A stretch of DNA of 38,520 nt from RGIG995 sp045652445 (GTDB taxonomy: Bacteria > Bacillota > Clostridia > Oscillospirales > UBA644): the NCBI GenBank assembly GCA_045652445.1, contig JAZRUJ010000023.1, positions 1 to 38,520 on the forward strand. Direction: 5' to 3'. The translations under genes were made by a program, and so were the position numbers. Positions 7,652 through 17,054 of this stretch are shown here, piece by piece; positions within the stretch are counted from its first letter, which is position 1, and each line of letters begins with the position of its first letter. The notes under the pieces were generated by a model that had not been told where the DNA came from, ran no database searches, and saw only the letters and a list, made by a program, of their open reading frames with translations.

Positions 7652-8566
7652 ATGAAAAATACTGCTAAATCTGCAAGTCTGAAACGGGCTAATCGGAATC
7701 GGCGTTTGAGTCTGGCGTTTTTCCTCGGCCCCTTCCTTGTCATGTTCTTCCTGTTTACAATTCTCCCGGTTTTTGTATCTATCATTATCAGCTTGACCAA
7801 CTTTAATATGTTGGAATGGCCTGATTTTGTGGGTCTTGCGAACTATTCCAAATTGTTCTTGAACGATAGCGTATTTGCTACTGCTATCCAGAACACCATG
7901 ATCATCGCCTGTATTACGGGCCCCGGTGGATATTTGTTGTGCTTCGGCTTTGCTTGGCTGGTTAACGAAATTCCCCCCAAACCCCGTGCATGGATGACCC
8001 TGCTGTTCTTTGCACCGTCTCTTTCCGGTGGTATGGCCGCCGTTTGGGCGTTGCTCTTCTCCAGCGATAGCTACGGGTACATCAACGCTTGGTTGCAGGA
8101 ATTCGGCATTATTTCCGAACCCATTCGTTGGACGGTTGATACCGACTACATGCTTCCCGTTTGTATCGTGATTATTCTGTGGCAGTCTTTGGGGACTTCC
8201 TTCCTGACCTTTATCGCCGGTCTTCAGACTGTTGACCGCTCCCTCTATGAAGCCGGGGCAGTGGACGGGATTAAGAACCGCTGGCAGGAACTCTATTACA
8301 TTACCCTTCCTCAGATGCGTGGACAGTTGATGTTCGGTGCAATCCTTGCCATCACCGGTGCTTTCGGTGTTGACGGGATCATTACCTCCGTCTTCGGCTT
8401 CCCCACCCAGGAATATGCACTACACACCATCATGCACCACTTGAACGACTACGGTAACATTCGTTATGAAATGGGTTATGCTTGTGCTATTGCAACTTTG
8501 CTGTTCCTTATTTCTATCCTTGCCAACAAAGTTGTTCAGTTCGTGCTTGATCGAGTCGGTAAATAA
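7652..8566 (+). CDS. Sugar ABC transporter permease (MalF/UgpA-like), first pair
   Basis: Inner-membrane permease of 304 residues with about six transmembrane helices, family of oligosaccharide uptake permeases of the MalF/LplB type. The ATPase-contacting EAA loop is present as YEAGAVDGIKNRWQELYYIT at about residues 199-218, followed by LPQ. It begins 18 bases after the binding protein gene with a GGGAGGGAGG ribosome site and is followed by the MalG-type partner after 14 bases, so the two form the heterodimeric channel. No ATP-binding gene lies in the operon; the energising subunit must be encoded elsewhere, as with the shared MsmX/MsmK ATPases of Bacillota. Confidence 0.93.
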   Translation: MKNTAKSASLKRANRNRRLSLAFFLGPFLVMFFLFTILPVFVSIIISLTNFNMLEWPDFVGLANYSKLFLNDSVFATAIQNTMIIACITGPGGYLLCFGFAWLVNEIPPKPRAWMTLLFFAPSLSGGMAAVWALLFSSDSYGYINAWLQEFGIISEPIRWTVDTDYMLPVCIVIILWQSLGTSFLTFIAGLQTVDRSLYEAGAVDGIKNRWQELYYITLPQMRGQLMFGAILAITGAFGVDGIITSVFGFPTQEYALHTIMHHLNDYGNIRYEMGYACAIATLLFLISILANKVVQFVLDRVGK

Positions 8567-8580
8567 GGAGGTTGAACGAT

Positions 8581-9555
8581 ATGATGACAAAAGCAGAAAA
8601 ATTAAACCTCCCCAAGACCGAAAAGAAATCGTTCTTCGGAAAGATTTTCAAAAAGCGTCCCAAATACGACGAAGAAGGCAACCTTATTTATTATAAGAAG
8701 AAAAAACTCATCAAAACTCGTGTAAACCGGTCTGCCGGCGGCGACGTTGCGATGGTTCTGTTCCTTCTGATCGCTGGTGTGTTCATGGCATTCCCCATGA
8801 TCTACGCTATTTCCAACTCCTTTAAACCCCTCCACGAATTGTGGTTGTTCCCCCCGAACCTGATTGTTCGGAACCCCACAGGGGCAAACTATCGGGATAT
8901 GTTCACCATTCTTTCCAACTCTACGGTGCCTTTCTCCCGTTATTTGTTCAACACCCTGTTCATCACCATCGGTGCTACCTTGCTCCGGGTTATTTCCGCT
9001 TCTATGGCGGCATACCCCCTCTCGAAAGAGAATTTCAAAGGTCGGGACTTTATCAACAAACTGATTACCATGACCCTGATGTTTGCTGCACCTGCTGCAG
9101 GCTTGGCAAACTACCTGATTATGGCAAATCTGGGCTGGATCGATACCTGGCTTTGTTTGTTGGTTCCCGCGTTGGGTTCTTCTTTCTCTCTGTACCTGAT
9201 TCGTGGGTTCGTAGATCAGTTTCCCGACTCGGTATTGGAAGCAGCCCGCATCGACGGTGCCGGAGAATTCCGCATTTTCTGGAACATTCTGATGCCCAAT
9301 ATGAAACCCGCATGGATGACGTTGATCGTATTCTCTGTTCGTGATTATTGGAACCAGGGTGCTACCATTTATATCTATCGTGAAGAATTGAAGACCCTAA
9401 ACTATGCGATGGGTCAGATCGCCGCAGAAGGCGTTGCCCGTGCCGGTGTTTCCATGGCAATTAACGTTATTATGATGATCGTTCCCGTGCTGACCTTCTT
9501 GGTTACCCAGAGTAACATCATCGAAACCATGGCAACCTCCGGTATGAAAGACTGA
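8581..9555 (+). CDS. Carbohydrate ABC transporter permease (MalG-like), first pair
   Basis: Second permease of the first pair, 324 residues. A basic cytoplasmic N-terminal extension of about 55 residues (many Lys) precedes six predicted membrane helices. The EAA loop reads LEAARIDGAGEFRIFWNILM near residues 219-238, followed by P, and matches the MalG consensus well. I chose ATG 8581 rather than the upstream in-frame TTG at 8572: the AAGGAGG at 8565-8571 touches the TTG but sits nine bases before the ATG. It should pair with the preceding permease and take substrate from the large binding protein. Confidence 0.93.
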   Translation: MMTKAEKLNLPKTEKKSFFGKIFKKRPKYDEEGNLIYYKKKKLIKTRVNRSAGGDVAMVLFLLIAGVFMAFPMIYAISNSFKPLHELWLFPPNLIVRNPTGANYRDMFTILSNSTVPFSRYLFNTLFITIGATLLRVISASMAAYPLSKENFKGRDFINKLITMTLMFAAPAAGLANYLIMANLGWIDTWLCLLVPALGSSFSLYLIRGFVDQFPDSVLEAARIDGAGEFRIFWNILMPNMKPAWMTLIVFSVRDYWNQGATIYIYREELKTLNYAMGQIAAEGVARAGVSMAINVIMMIVPVLTFLVTQSNIIETMATSGMKD

Positions 9556-9574
9556 TGAAAGGAGATCATTTGCA

Positions 9575-11290
9575 ATGAAACAAAAGTTTATTAAAAGCCT
9601 CATTGTTATGGTACTCGCTTTCTCGGTTGTTCTTTGCTCGGCAATTTCCGCTTTTGCGTTGCCTATTAACAATGTAAACAATTCTTACTTCTACAACGTA
9701 GACGGCATGGATGCTTCCGCACCCCTGTCCTTTACGGTGGTAAAACAGCTGTCGGTGTACGATCTTGTTCCCGGAGCAACCGCTACTACGGAATTTAATC
9801 CCACCGACCTGTGTTACCGGAATGGTTATCTGTACATCTTGGACTCTGCCGGAAATGCAGTGTTTGTTTTGGATGAACAGTACCAAGTGGTTTCCACCAT
9901 TCGGCTTCTTGCCGGCGATGTCCCTGAACTTGCCATCGCAACTCCTTCCACCGACGAAGGTGAGGAAGAAGCTCCCGTTGTGATTCCTACCAATAAATAT
10001 GCACTGAATTCTCCCCAAGGGATTTACGTTACCGACGACGGTACCATTTATATTTCCGACACGGAAAACCAGCGTATCGTTGCCTGTGATATGTACGGGA
10101 AAGTATCCAAGGTCTTTCAGTCCATTAAGATTTCGGTTTTGGGAGACAACTATTCTTTCAAACCCACCCGGCTGGTAATTGATAACTCCGGTGATATTCA
10201 AGTTCTTTGTGACGGGATCAACCGGGGTGTTACGCAGATTACCAACGAAGGTGTGTTCCGTGCATTCTTCGGTGCACCTGATGTTATCATCGGCCTTTGG
10301 GATCGGATTTGGCGGAACTTTGCCACCGAAGAACAGTTGGCTCAGATGGTTACGTATGACCCCACCGAATATAGCAGCTTAACGGTGGATGATCGTGGGT
10401 TTATCTACCCCACCATCGCCGCTCTGGACGAAACTGCTGTACAGCAGTTGAAACAGAAATCCCTGGAAAGCACGCACGCGCCTGTAAAGAAACTGTCTGC
10501 GGACGGCACAGATATGCTCCGCCGTAAGGGACTTGTCGCTCCCATGGGCGATATCGTATGGCCTGACAATCGGGATTATTCTCCCAAGATTGTGGATGTT
10601 GCCGTGGATAGCGAAAGCGGACGGTACACCATTTTGGATCAGGCAACCGGTCGTTTCTCTACCTATGATACGGACGGCAACCTGCTCTATATCTGCGGCG
10701 GATCCGGTTCTTCCGTAGGTACTTTCGAAATGGCAAATGCACTGGAATTGAACGGTGACTGCGTTTACGTTGCCGATACCGGTGCAACCTCCAAGACGGT
10801 CACCGTCTTTAAGGCAACTTCTTATGTACACGCTATTAACGAAGCTGCAGAAGCTTCTTCCAACGGGTTCTGGGAAGAATCGATTCCTCTGTGGAAAGAA
10901 GTTTTGAATTACAACTCGAATATGTACATCGCTAACATCGGTTTGGGTAAGGCGGAAATGAGACTTGCCATGAACCTGATTGATGATCAGCAAGATGCCA
11001 ATGGGTTGACGGCTTTGGATCACTATGAAAAAGCCATCGTCTATTTCAACCGTGCAAACGAAAAGGATAACTACTCCATTGCTTACACTGCGTTGAGAAC
11101 CAATGAAATGGAAAAATACTTTGGTCTGATTTTTGCCGGTGTCGCAGTTCTTATCGTAGGCTACTTTGCACTGAGCTTTATAAAGAGCTACATGACGAAG
11201 AAAAAAGAAAAGGCTCAAAAACTTGCAGCTGCCTTGGCAAGACAAGAAGCAGCCGCAGCAAAATATAACGCGAAAGGAGAGAACAAATAA
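9575..11290 (+). CDS. Secreted beta-propeller (NHL-like) protein with TPR-like segment and C-terminal membrane anchor
   Basis: 571 residues. Residues 1-28 form a signal peptide ending AISAFA. Residues about 50-410 contain repeats of the NHL/six-bladed propeller kind, each with a GIYVxxDGxxYISD-type strand (for example near residues 147-166 and 390-410). Residues about 415-510 are helical and resemble one or two TPR units (WKEVLNYNSNMYIANIGLG). A membrane helix at about 515-537 is followed by a basic, Ala-rich cytoplasmic tail of about 35 residues. The topology puts the propeller outside and the tail inside. It sits in the middle of the sugar-uptake operon and overlaps the next gene by one base. 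Known propellers of this kind act as binding or scaffold platforms; its actual job is unknown. Confidence 0.75.
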   Translation: MKQKFIKSLIVMVLAFSVVLCSAISAFALPINNVNNSYFYNVDGMDASAPLSFTVVKQLSVYDLVPGATATTEFNPTDLCYRNGYLYILDSAGNAVFVLDEQYQVVSTIRLLAGDVPELAIATPSTDEGEEEAPVVIPTNKYALNSPQGIYVTDDGTIYISDTENQRIVACDMYGKVSKVFQSIKISVLGDNYSFKPTRLVIDNSGDIQVLCDGINRGVTQITNEGVFRAFFGAPDVIIGLWDRIWRNFATEEQLAQMVTYDPTEYSSLTVDDRGFIYPTIAALDETAVQQLKQKSLESTHAPVKKLSADGTDMLRRKGLVAPMGDIVWPDNRDYSPKIVDVAVDSESGRYTILDQATGRFSTYDTDGNLLYICGGSGSSVGTFEMANALELNGDCVYVADTGATSKTVTVFKATSYVHAINEAAEASSNGFWEESIPLWKEVLNYNSNMYIANIGLGKAEMRLAMNLIDDQQDANGLTALDHYEKAIVYFNRANEKDNYSIAYTALRTNEMEKYFGLIFAGVAVLIVGYFALSFIKSYMTKKKEKAQKLAAALARQEAAAAKYNAKGENK

Positions 11291-12024
11291 TGGAAAAGGC
11301 TGAAAAGAAATCCAACGTCTTTGCCAAGATCTTACCCGATCTTTGGAATGGTCTGAAAGCTTTCTTCCCCGCTCTTTGGCAAGGAACGAAAACCACCGTC
11401 AAACGCATGGGTTACGCCTTCTATATTTTGGCTCATCCTTTTGACGGATTCTTCGATTTGAAAAACGATCCCAAACGCCGCTCTGTGGCAGGCGGGGTTG
11501 TTTGGATGGTCATCTATGCCGTGGTGGCTCTGCTTCGTTTCCAATCTCTCGGTTATCTGTTTGCAGAACGGGCAGAACAGTTGAAACTGAACATTCCCGT
11601 GTACCTGATTACCTCCATTCTTCCTTTTGTACTGTGGGCAGTTTCCAACTGGTGCTTCTCGTCTTTGATGGACGGGGATGGGAAATTGACTGACGTATTC
11701 ATGGTAACGGCATACGCTACCCTTCCTATTACTATTTGTAACCTGATCCAGATTCCCCTCAGCCACTTCCTTTCCGCTTCGGAAGCCAGTGTTTTCACCT
11801 TTATCGGTGGCTTGGGTATGGTTTGGGGTTACGCGTACATCTTCCTTGCGATGATTATCGTCCATCAGTATTCTGTGGCGAAAGGCTTCGGAACGGCGAT
11901 TCTGACCATCATCGGAATGGCAGTGATTGCATTCGTTGCAATCTTGGTATTCTTCTTGCTCCAACAGGTCTCGAACTTCTTCATCGAGATTGGAACAGAA
12001 GTCATATTCCGGTTGAACGAGTAA
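11290..12024 (+). CDS. Yip1-domain integral membrane protein
   Basis: 244 residues with a cytoplasmic N-terminus of about 50 residues and five predicted transmembrane helices (about 70-92, 98-122, 130-158, 160-185, 195-222), the layout of bacterial YIP1-family proteins. The role of these proteins in bacteria is undefined. Its ATG overlaps the stop of the propeller gene by one base, so the two are probably made together, and AAAGGAG lies ten bases upstream. Its place between the propeller protein and the large lipoprotein in a transporter operon suggests a membrane partner of the uptake apparatus; that is inference. Confidence 0.75.
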   Translation: MEKAEKKSNVFAKILPDLWNGLKAFFPALWQGTKTTVKRMGYAFYILAHPFDGFFDLKNDPKRRSVAGGVVWMVIYAVVALLRFQSLGYLFAERAEQLKLNIPVYLITSILPFVLWAVSNWCFSSLMDGDGKLTDVFMVTAYATLPITICNLIQIPLSHFLSASEASVFTFIGGLGMVWGYAYIFLAMIIVHQYSVAKGFGTAILTIIGMAVIAFVAILVFFLLQQVSNFFIEIGTEVIFRLNE

Positions 12025-12037
12025 GGAGGATAAGGAC

Positions 12038-15000
12038 ATGAAATCAATGACAAAGAAATTACTCGTTTTAATTACCGGTTTGCTTTTGGTAGCCCTGGCG
12101 TTGTCTGCTTGTGGTCTGGACTCGGTGGAAACAAACGAAGTTTCCGATGAAGCCCGCGAAAAATTCATCAACGGCCTTCTGGAAGAAGAAGGTGCTGAAA
12201 TCCTCTATGCTCCCAGCATCGTGGACGAAGATGGCGACAAACTCTACGGAAGAGCTCCTTCCGGTTACACCAAAGTAAACAAGAGTAAAGGTGGTCCCAC
12301 CGGTCTTACCGATATGTATCTGGTTTTGAAAAATTCCAAGTACGAATTGTATATGGATTTTGCAACCACCGATATTGCGGTTTTGGATTTGGAAACCGGC
12401 TTTGCTTACCACTCTAATCCCAAGCGGGATCCCGATACCAAGAGCTCCATTACCTCCAGCTTGGAGGCTTCGGTTGCTTCTCCTTTGTCCTTGGAAGCTT
12501 ATGACGCTTCCGGGAAGCGGTATCAGTTTAACTTCTATCAGAACTGTCTGAACGACGGTACGTTCTATGTGGTAAAGACCGGGGATAAATCCCTGCGAAT
12601 CATTTACACCATCGGGAACGACCCGGACAAAGATTTGTTCCCCCCTGTAATCACCAAGGACACCTACGAAAAGGAAATTCTTGGCGGCTTGCAGTCCAAG
12701 TATGAAAAGGGTGAAATTTCGGAAAAACAGTACGATGATTATCTCAAACTGTTGAATAAATGCTACCGTTATATCACTCCGAATCCCCAGAACAAGAGTG
12801 AAGAGCTGAAGATCGAGGATAAGGAACGGTTCCGTGATACCTTCCCCACCATCGACGTTATGAGCCTTTACATTTCTTATGATAAGGTTCCTGCAAAGCA
12901 GAAGGGTCGCGTTAAGGAATTGATGCAGACCATCGGCTTTACGGCAAAAGATGTTAAGAAGGAAATGGAAAAAGCGGACTACCAAGGTCCGGAACGTGCC
13001 GTTCTGTATACCATCCCCGTGGATTTGTCTCTGAACGACGACGGTCTTTCCGTTAGTCTGGACTCTTCTCTGGTTCTTGGTCCCACCAAACAACGGTTGT
13101 ATACCATCAACGTATACCGGGGTCTTGGTGCTACCAAACAGATTTATGAAGATTCTTACATGATCGCTCCCGACGGCTCCGGTGCCGTGATTCCTGTTGT
13201 CGGAAACCTGAATAACGATGTCTTCAAGGGTCGGGTTTACGGTTCGGATACCTCCTTTAATAAGGATGTTGACAACAGTTATGCCGAACAAATCCTTGCT
13301 CCTTACATGGTCTTTGATCGTGGGGTGTTTAAGGAAGAATCCGGAAAATATAACGCCGGTGGGATTGTGGCAGTTATGGAAGACGGTGCCGCACAGGCAA
13401 GCGTTGTTATGCGTCCCATTCAGGGTACTGCAAACCCCGTTTCTTCCATTAACTATGAATTGATTTATTCCGAACGTGACTATCGTACCTACTCCACTTC
13501 TGCCGTTAATACCAGCGGGGAACAAGTAGGATCCGGCTTGCTTTTGTCTAAAGACGATGTCAGCGGCATCTATCGGATTCAGTATCTGTTTACTGAAGGC
13601 GGTATGTCTTATACCGAATATGCAGAACTTCTTCGGAATTATTATATTGCAAAAGATTACTTCCCGGAAAACCCCCTCTCCGAATCCGAACTTCCTCTGT
13701 TTATCGACCTGTTGGGTTGTGTCGACATGACCGAAACGGTTCTTGGGGTTCCCGTGAAGAAAGAATCTGCTCTGACGACCTACAAGCAGGCTCAAGAAAT
13801 CCTCTCTAAGTTGAAGGATGCAGGAATTAGCAACGTGGTTGCTCGATATACCTACTGGGCAAACGGTGGGGAGTCCAACTCCTTTGCAAAGGATATGGAT
13901 CTTCTTTCCTGCATGGGTACGGAAGGTGACCTGAAAGCGTTGGCTCAATACTGTACCGATAACGGTATGGGATTCTTCCCCTCCGTTGATTTCCTGTACG
14001 TAACCGATTCCGGCAATGGATTTAGTAAATCCCAAGATGCTGCTCGTAGAATGAACCGTTCCAATGCGACTATTGTGGATCGTCTGAATGCCAACGGCTC
14101 CAAGCGGGAAGATTTGGATGAAAAACTTTTGGTTTCTTCTAAGGTTTCTGCTGAAATTGCAGAAAGCTACAAAGCTTCCTTTGAAAAGGTTCTTTCCAAT
14201 CAGTCGATTGCGTTGGGTACCATTGGTCAAGACTTGCACTCCAACTATAAGACCAACGACGGCGTAACCCGTGCTTGGGCAGAAAAAGATCACGTAAAGG
14301 TTCTTCAGACCTTTGATGGATATAAGATTGCAGTTACCTCAGGGAACGCTTACACCTGGAATTATGCATCTCATATCTTTGATCTGCCCACCGGTTCTTC
14401 GGAATATCGTACGGCTTCCGGTTCGATTCCCTTTGTACAGATCTTGCTTCACGGTTATGTGAATTATTCCATGGAAGCACTCAACCAGACCGGGGACTAC
14501 GAAACCGCACTGCTGTTGGCCTTGGAAACTGGTTCTGCCTTCTCCTTCCGTTGGATGGCAAGCGATGACACGGTGTTTGACTACTCTGTTTTCTATAACT
14601 ACTTCTCCCTCAACTATGAAAAGACCTTTAACCGTGCAGTTGAAATTTATAAAGAAGCTGCAAAAGTTCTGAATGACGTTGTGAACCAACCCATCACCGA
14701 TCATGCGGCGTTGGATGCGTTCTACGTTCTGGATCACGAAGGCTTGATTGGTTGGACGGAAGTTCCCGCTCCCGAAGGTTCTGCGGAAGGTACTCCTTCC
14801 ACTTATGAACCCGCTGTGAAGCGTGTGGAATGCGGTGGCGTATTTGCTACTGTTTATGGAAACAAGAAGGTTGTTATCGTCAACTACAACGACAACGATG
14901 CAGAACTTAATGACCGAACTGTTATTAAGGCAAAATCGTATCTTGTTCTTACCTTGAAAGAATACAATCAGATCATCAATGGCACTGCTTACGAGGCGGA

Positions 15001-15058
15001 ACCCACTCCCGTTCCGCCCGTAACGGAAAACACCGATGATGCTACGCAGGAGGGTTGA
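12038..15058 (+). CDS. Large DUF5696-like lipoprotein, possible surface glycosidase-like protein
   Basis: 1006 residues. Lipobox L-S-A-C places the lipidated cysteine at residue 25, so the protein is anchored on the outer face of the membrane. The N-terminal half (30-560) appears beta-rich. Residues about 575-860 read like a TIM barrel: a strand-helix alternation with GISNVVARYTYWANGG near 595, MGFFPSVDFLYV with Asp651 at a strand end, GTIGQDLHSNY with Asp732, and PFVQILLHGYVNYS with His805. The last type of motif is seen in GH101/GH129-like glycosidase barrels. A small beta domain follows, and then an acidic Pro/Thr tail. I recognise it as resembling the DUF5696 family found near sugar ABC transporters in Bacillota, from memory and not from a search. 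AAGGAGG lies before the ATG, directly after the Yip1 gene. Confidence 0.7.
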   Translation: MKSMTKKLLVLITGLLLVALALSACGLDSVETNEVSDEAREKFINGLLEEEGAEILYAPSIVDEDGDKLYGRAPSGYTKVNKSKGGPTGLTDMYLVLKNSKYELYMDFATTDIAVLDLETGFAYHSNPKRDPDTKSSITSSLEASVASPLSLEAYDASGKRYQFNFYQNCLNDGTFYVVKTGDKSLRIIYTIGNDPDKDLFPPVITKDTYEKEILGGLQSKYEKGEISEKQYDDYLKLLNKCYRYITPNPQNKSEELKIEDKERFRDTFPTIDVMSLYISYDKVPAKQKGRVKELMQTIGFTAKDVKKEMEKADYQGPERAVLYTIPVDLSLNDDGLSVSLDSSLVLGPTKQRLYTINVYRGLGATKQIYEDSYMIAPDGSGAVIPVVGNLNNDVFKGRVYGSDTSFNKDVDNSYAEQILAPYMVFDRGVFKEESGKYNAGGIVAVMEDGAAQASVVMRPIQGTANPVSSINYELIYSERDYRTYSTSAVNTSGEQVGSGLLLSKDDVSGIYRIQYLFTEGGMSYTEYAELLRNYYIAKDYFPENPLSESELPLFIDLLGCVDMTETVLGVPVKKESALTTYKQAQEILSKLKDAGISNVVARYTYWANGGESNSFAKDMDLLSCMGTEGDLKALAQYCTDNGMGFFPSVDFLYVTDSGNGFSKSQDAARRMNRSNATIVDRLNANGSKREDLDEKLLVSSKVSAEIAESYKASFEKVLSNQSIALGTIGQDLHSNYKTNDGVTRAWAEKDHVKVLQTFDGYKIAVTSGNAYTWNYASHIFDLPTGSSEYRTASGSIPFVQILLHGYVNYSMEALNQTGDYETALLLALETGSAFSFRWMASDDTVFDYSVFYNYFSLNYEKTFNRAVEIYKEAAKVLNDVVNQPITDHAALDAFYVLDHEGLIGWTEVPAPEGSAEGTPSTYEPAVKRVECGGVFATVYGNKKVVIVNYNDNDAELNDRTVIKAKSYLVLTLKEYNQIINGTAYEAEPTPVPPVTENTDDATQEG

Positions 15059-15060
15059 AA

Positions 15061-16011
15061 ATGGCTGAAAAAATTGCAGCGGTGAAAACCGCAACCGCAA
15101 AAAAGCCTCCGAAGTTCTCTCTTTCTTTGGAGCGTAAAAAGAGTCTGTTCGGCTATGTATTTGTCTCTCCGATCATTCTTGGTCTGATTCTCATCTACAT
15201 TCCGTCCCTGGTTCAGTCCATCCAGTATTCCTTTTCTCAAAACGCCGGGCGTTATGGAGAAAAGGCAACCTACGTGGGTTGGCAGAACTATCACGACGCA
15301 TTGTTCGTGGAAGAAGGTTTCTTAAAAACCGTTTATTCTTCTACCGTAGCACTTCTGCCCCAGATTTTCATTATCTTGATTTTTGCATTCTTTATGGCAA
15401 ATATTCTGAATCAGAATTTCCGCGGCAGAGCAATTGCTCGTGTAATTTTCTTTATTCCCGTCGTTTTGTCCACCGGTATCGTTACCTATTTCGATAATAT
15501 GGCGAGCTTGCAGGACCAATATGAACAAGGGGATAAGCTGAACGTTGGCACACAAAATTCCGGGTTGAATTACCGTGAAATTGAATCCATGCTTCTTTCC
15601 ACCTTGGGAAGTTCCGGTTTGGCGGAAATTATTTCCGGTGCCATTGGAAGCTTGTATACGGTGATTACCTCTTCCGGGGTTCAGATGCTGATCTTCCTTT
15701 CCGGTTTGCAGTCCATTTCCATTAACATGTACGAAGCCGCTAAGGTAGAAGGTGCTACCGGCTGGGAAGTGTTCTGGAAGATTTCCTTCCCCATGATCTC
15801 TCCCCTGATTTTGGTTAACCTGCTTTACACCGTTATTGACCTGTTTACCAGCGTAGATAACAAAACGATTGAATTTATTGCCGGATATTACGAGAACGTT
15901 GCTACCTATTCCTTGGCATCGGCATTCTCGTGGTTGTATACCATCTTACTACTGGTCTTTGTTGCGGTGGTTTACCTGCTGGTCAATAAGTTGATCGTAT
16001 ATCAGGATTAA
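15061..16011 (+). CDS. Sugar ABC transporter permease (MalF/LplB-like), second pair, with extracellular insertion
   Basis: 316 residues with membrane helices at about 28-50, 88-110, 122-140, then a polar stretch of about 60 residues rich in Gln, Glu and Ser (142-200) before the remaining helices. The EAA loop is YEAAKVEGATGWEVFWKISF. I place the start at ATG 15061: AGGAGGG at 15048-15054 is six bases upstream, whereas the in-frame TTG at 15055 directly abuts it. It begins two bases after the DUF5696-like gene, so translation is coupled. The inserted loop between helices should face outside and could dock a partner. No binding protein precedes this second pair. Confidence 0.92.
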   Translation: MAEKIAAVKTATAKKPPKFSLSLERKKSLFGYVFVSPIILGLILIYIPSLVQSIQYSFSQNAGRYGEKATYVGWQNYHDALFVEEGFLKTVYSSTVALLPQIFIILIFAFFMANILNQNFRGRAIARVIFFIPVVLSTGIVTYFDNMASLQDQYEQGDKLNVGTQNSGLNYREIESMLLSTLGSSGLAEIISGAIGSLYTVITSSGVQMLIFLSGLQSISINMYEAAKVEGATGWEVFWKISFPMISPLILVNLLYTVIDLFTSVDNKTIEFIAGYYENVATYSLASAFSWLYTILLLVFVAVVYLLVNKLIVYQD

Positions 16012-16023
16012 GGAGGGAACAAC

Positions 16024-17037
16024 ATGGATAAGATTAAAGAAATTATTCAGAAAATCAAAGAAAAACTGTTCCCCTCCGGCGGTAAAAAATCCTTCCTTGC
16101 AGAAATGCGTGCCGGCAATAAAGTTGCCCGGGAAAAGGTGGATTGGGAAACCTGGAAACGCCGCAACCTGAATTGGAATGGCGTAGGGAAATTGATTTGG
16201 ATCATTCTCCGACTGATCATTATTATCGGTATTTCTTACATGATCCTGTATCCGTTCCTTGTTAAATTCGTTGTTGCATTCTCCAGTACCGAAGATATCG
16301 TAGATAACACGGTTATGTACATTCCCCGTCAGGGTTCTACCTACTTCCTGGATCGAGCAATACTGAATATGAACTATTGGACTTCCTTCTGGAATACCGC
16401 TCTGCTTTCCATTATCGTTGCTGTGTTCCAGCTGTTTGTTGCGGCTGTTACCGGTTATGGATTTGCACGGTTCAAGTTCAAGGGCAGAGATCTTCTCTTC
16501 GTCATCGTTTTGTTGACCCTGATGATCCCCGCTCAAACCATTCAGTTGCCCCTCTTCGTTCGGTTCTCCCACTTCCTGGGATCCGACGTGAGCCTGATTA
16601 ACACCTTCTGGCCCTTAGTCATTATGTCCGCTCTGGGTCTGGGGTTGAAGAACGGTCTTTACATCTACCTGATGCGGCAGTTCTTCCGCGGAATGCCCAA
16701 GGAATTGGAAAACTCCGCCTATATCGACGGTGCCGGTTTCTTCCGCACCTTCTTCTCCATCATGCTTCCCAACGCGGCAAACATGATGATTACCGTATTC
16801 TTGTTTTCTTTCACCTGGCAATGGACCGACACCACCTACAACAGCATGCTGTTGCCTAAGTTGGAAATCCTTGCCAACAAAGCCACTAACGTTGCCACTT
16901 CCATTGAAGACGCCGCTCAAAAGATGGCAATCAACGATACGGCATGTTTGCTGATCATTCTGCCTTTGTTGATCGTATTCTTGTTTGCACAGCGGTACTT
17001 CATTCAGAGTATCGAACGTTCCGGCTTGGTGGAATAA
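16024..17037 (+). CDS. Carbohydrate ABC transporter permease (MalG-like), second pair
   Basis: 337 residues, last gene of the operon. An amphipathic, Lys-rich N-terminal extension of about 55 residues precedes six membrane helices. The EAA loop is present but drifted: LENSAYIDGAGFFRTFFSIM near residues 227-246, where Asn-Ser replaces the usual Ala-Ala. It pairs with the preceding permease. AGGAGGG stands before the ATG, and a strong terminator follows 18 bases after the stop. Confidence 0.92.
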   Translation: MDKIKEIIQKIKEKLFPSGGKKSFLAEMRAGNKVAREKVDWETWKRRNLNWNGVGKLIWIILRLIIIIGISYMILYPFLVKFVVAFSSTEDIVDNTVMYIPRQGSTYFLDRAILNMNYWTSFWNTALLSIIVAVFQLFVAAVTGYGFARFKFKGRDLLFVIVLLTLMIPAQTIQLPLFVRFSHFLGSDVSLINTFWPLVIMSALGLGLKNGLYIYLMRQFFRGMPKELENSAYIDGAGFFRTFFSIMLPNAANMMITVFLFSFTWQWTDTTYNSMLLPKLEILANKATNVATSIEDAAQKMAINDTACLLIILPLLIVFLFAQRYFIQSIERSGLVE

Positions 17038-17054
17038 TCCAAACGATACAAAAC

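Noticed and set aside
12068..14293. A 741-codon open frame on the minus strand opposite the DUF5696-like gene
   Set aside because: Same kind of shadow; no domain recognisable and the plus-strand frame has a lipobox, ribosome site and operon context.
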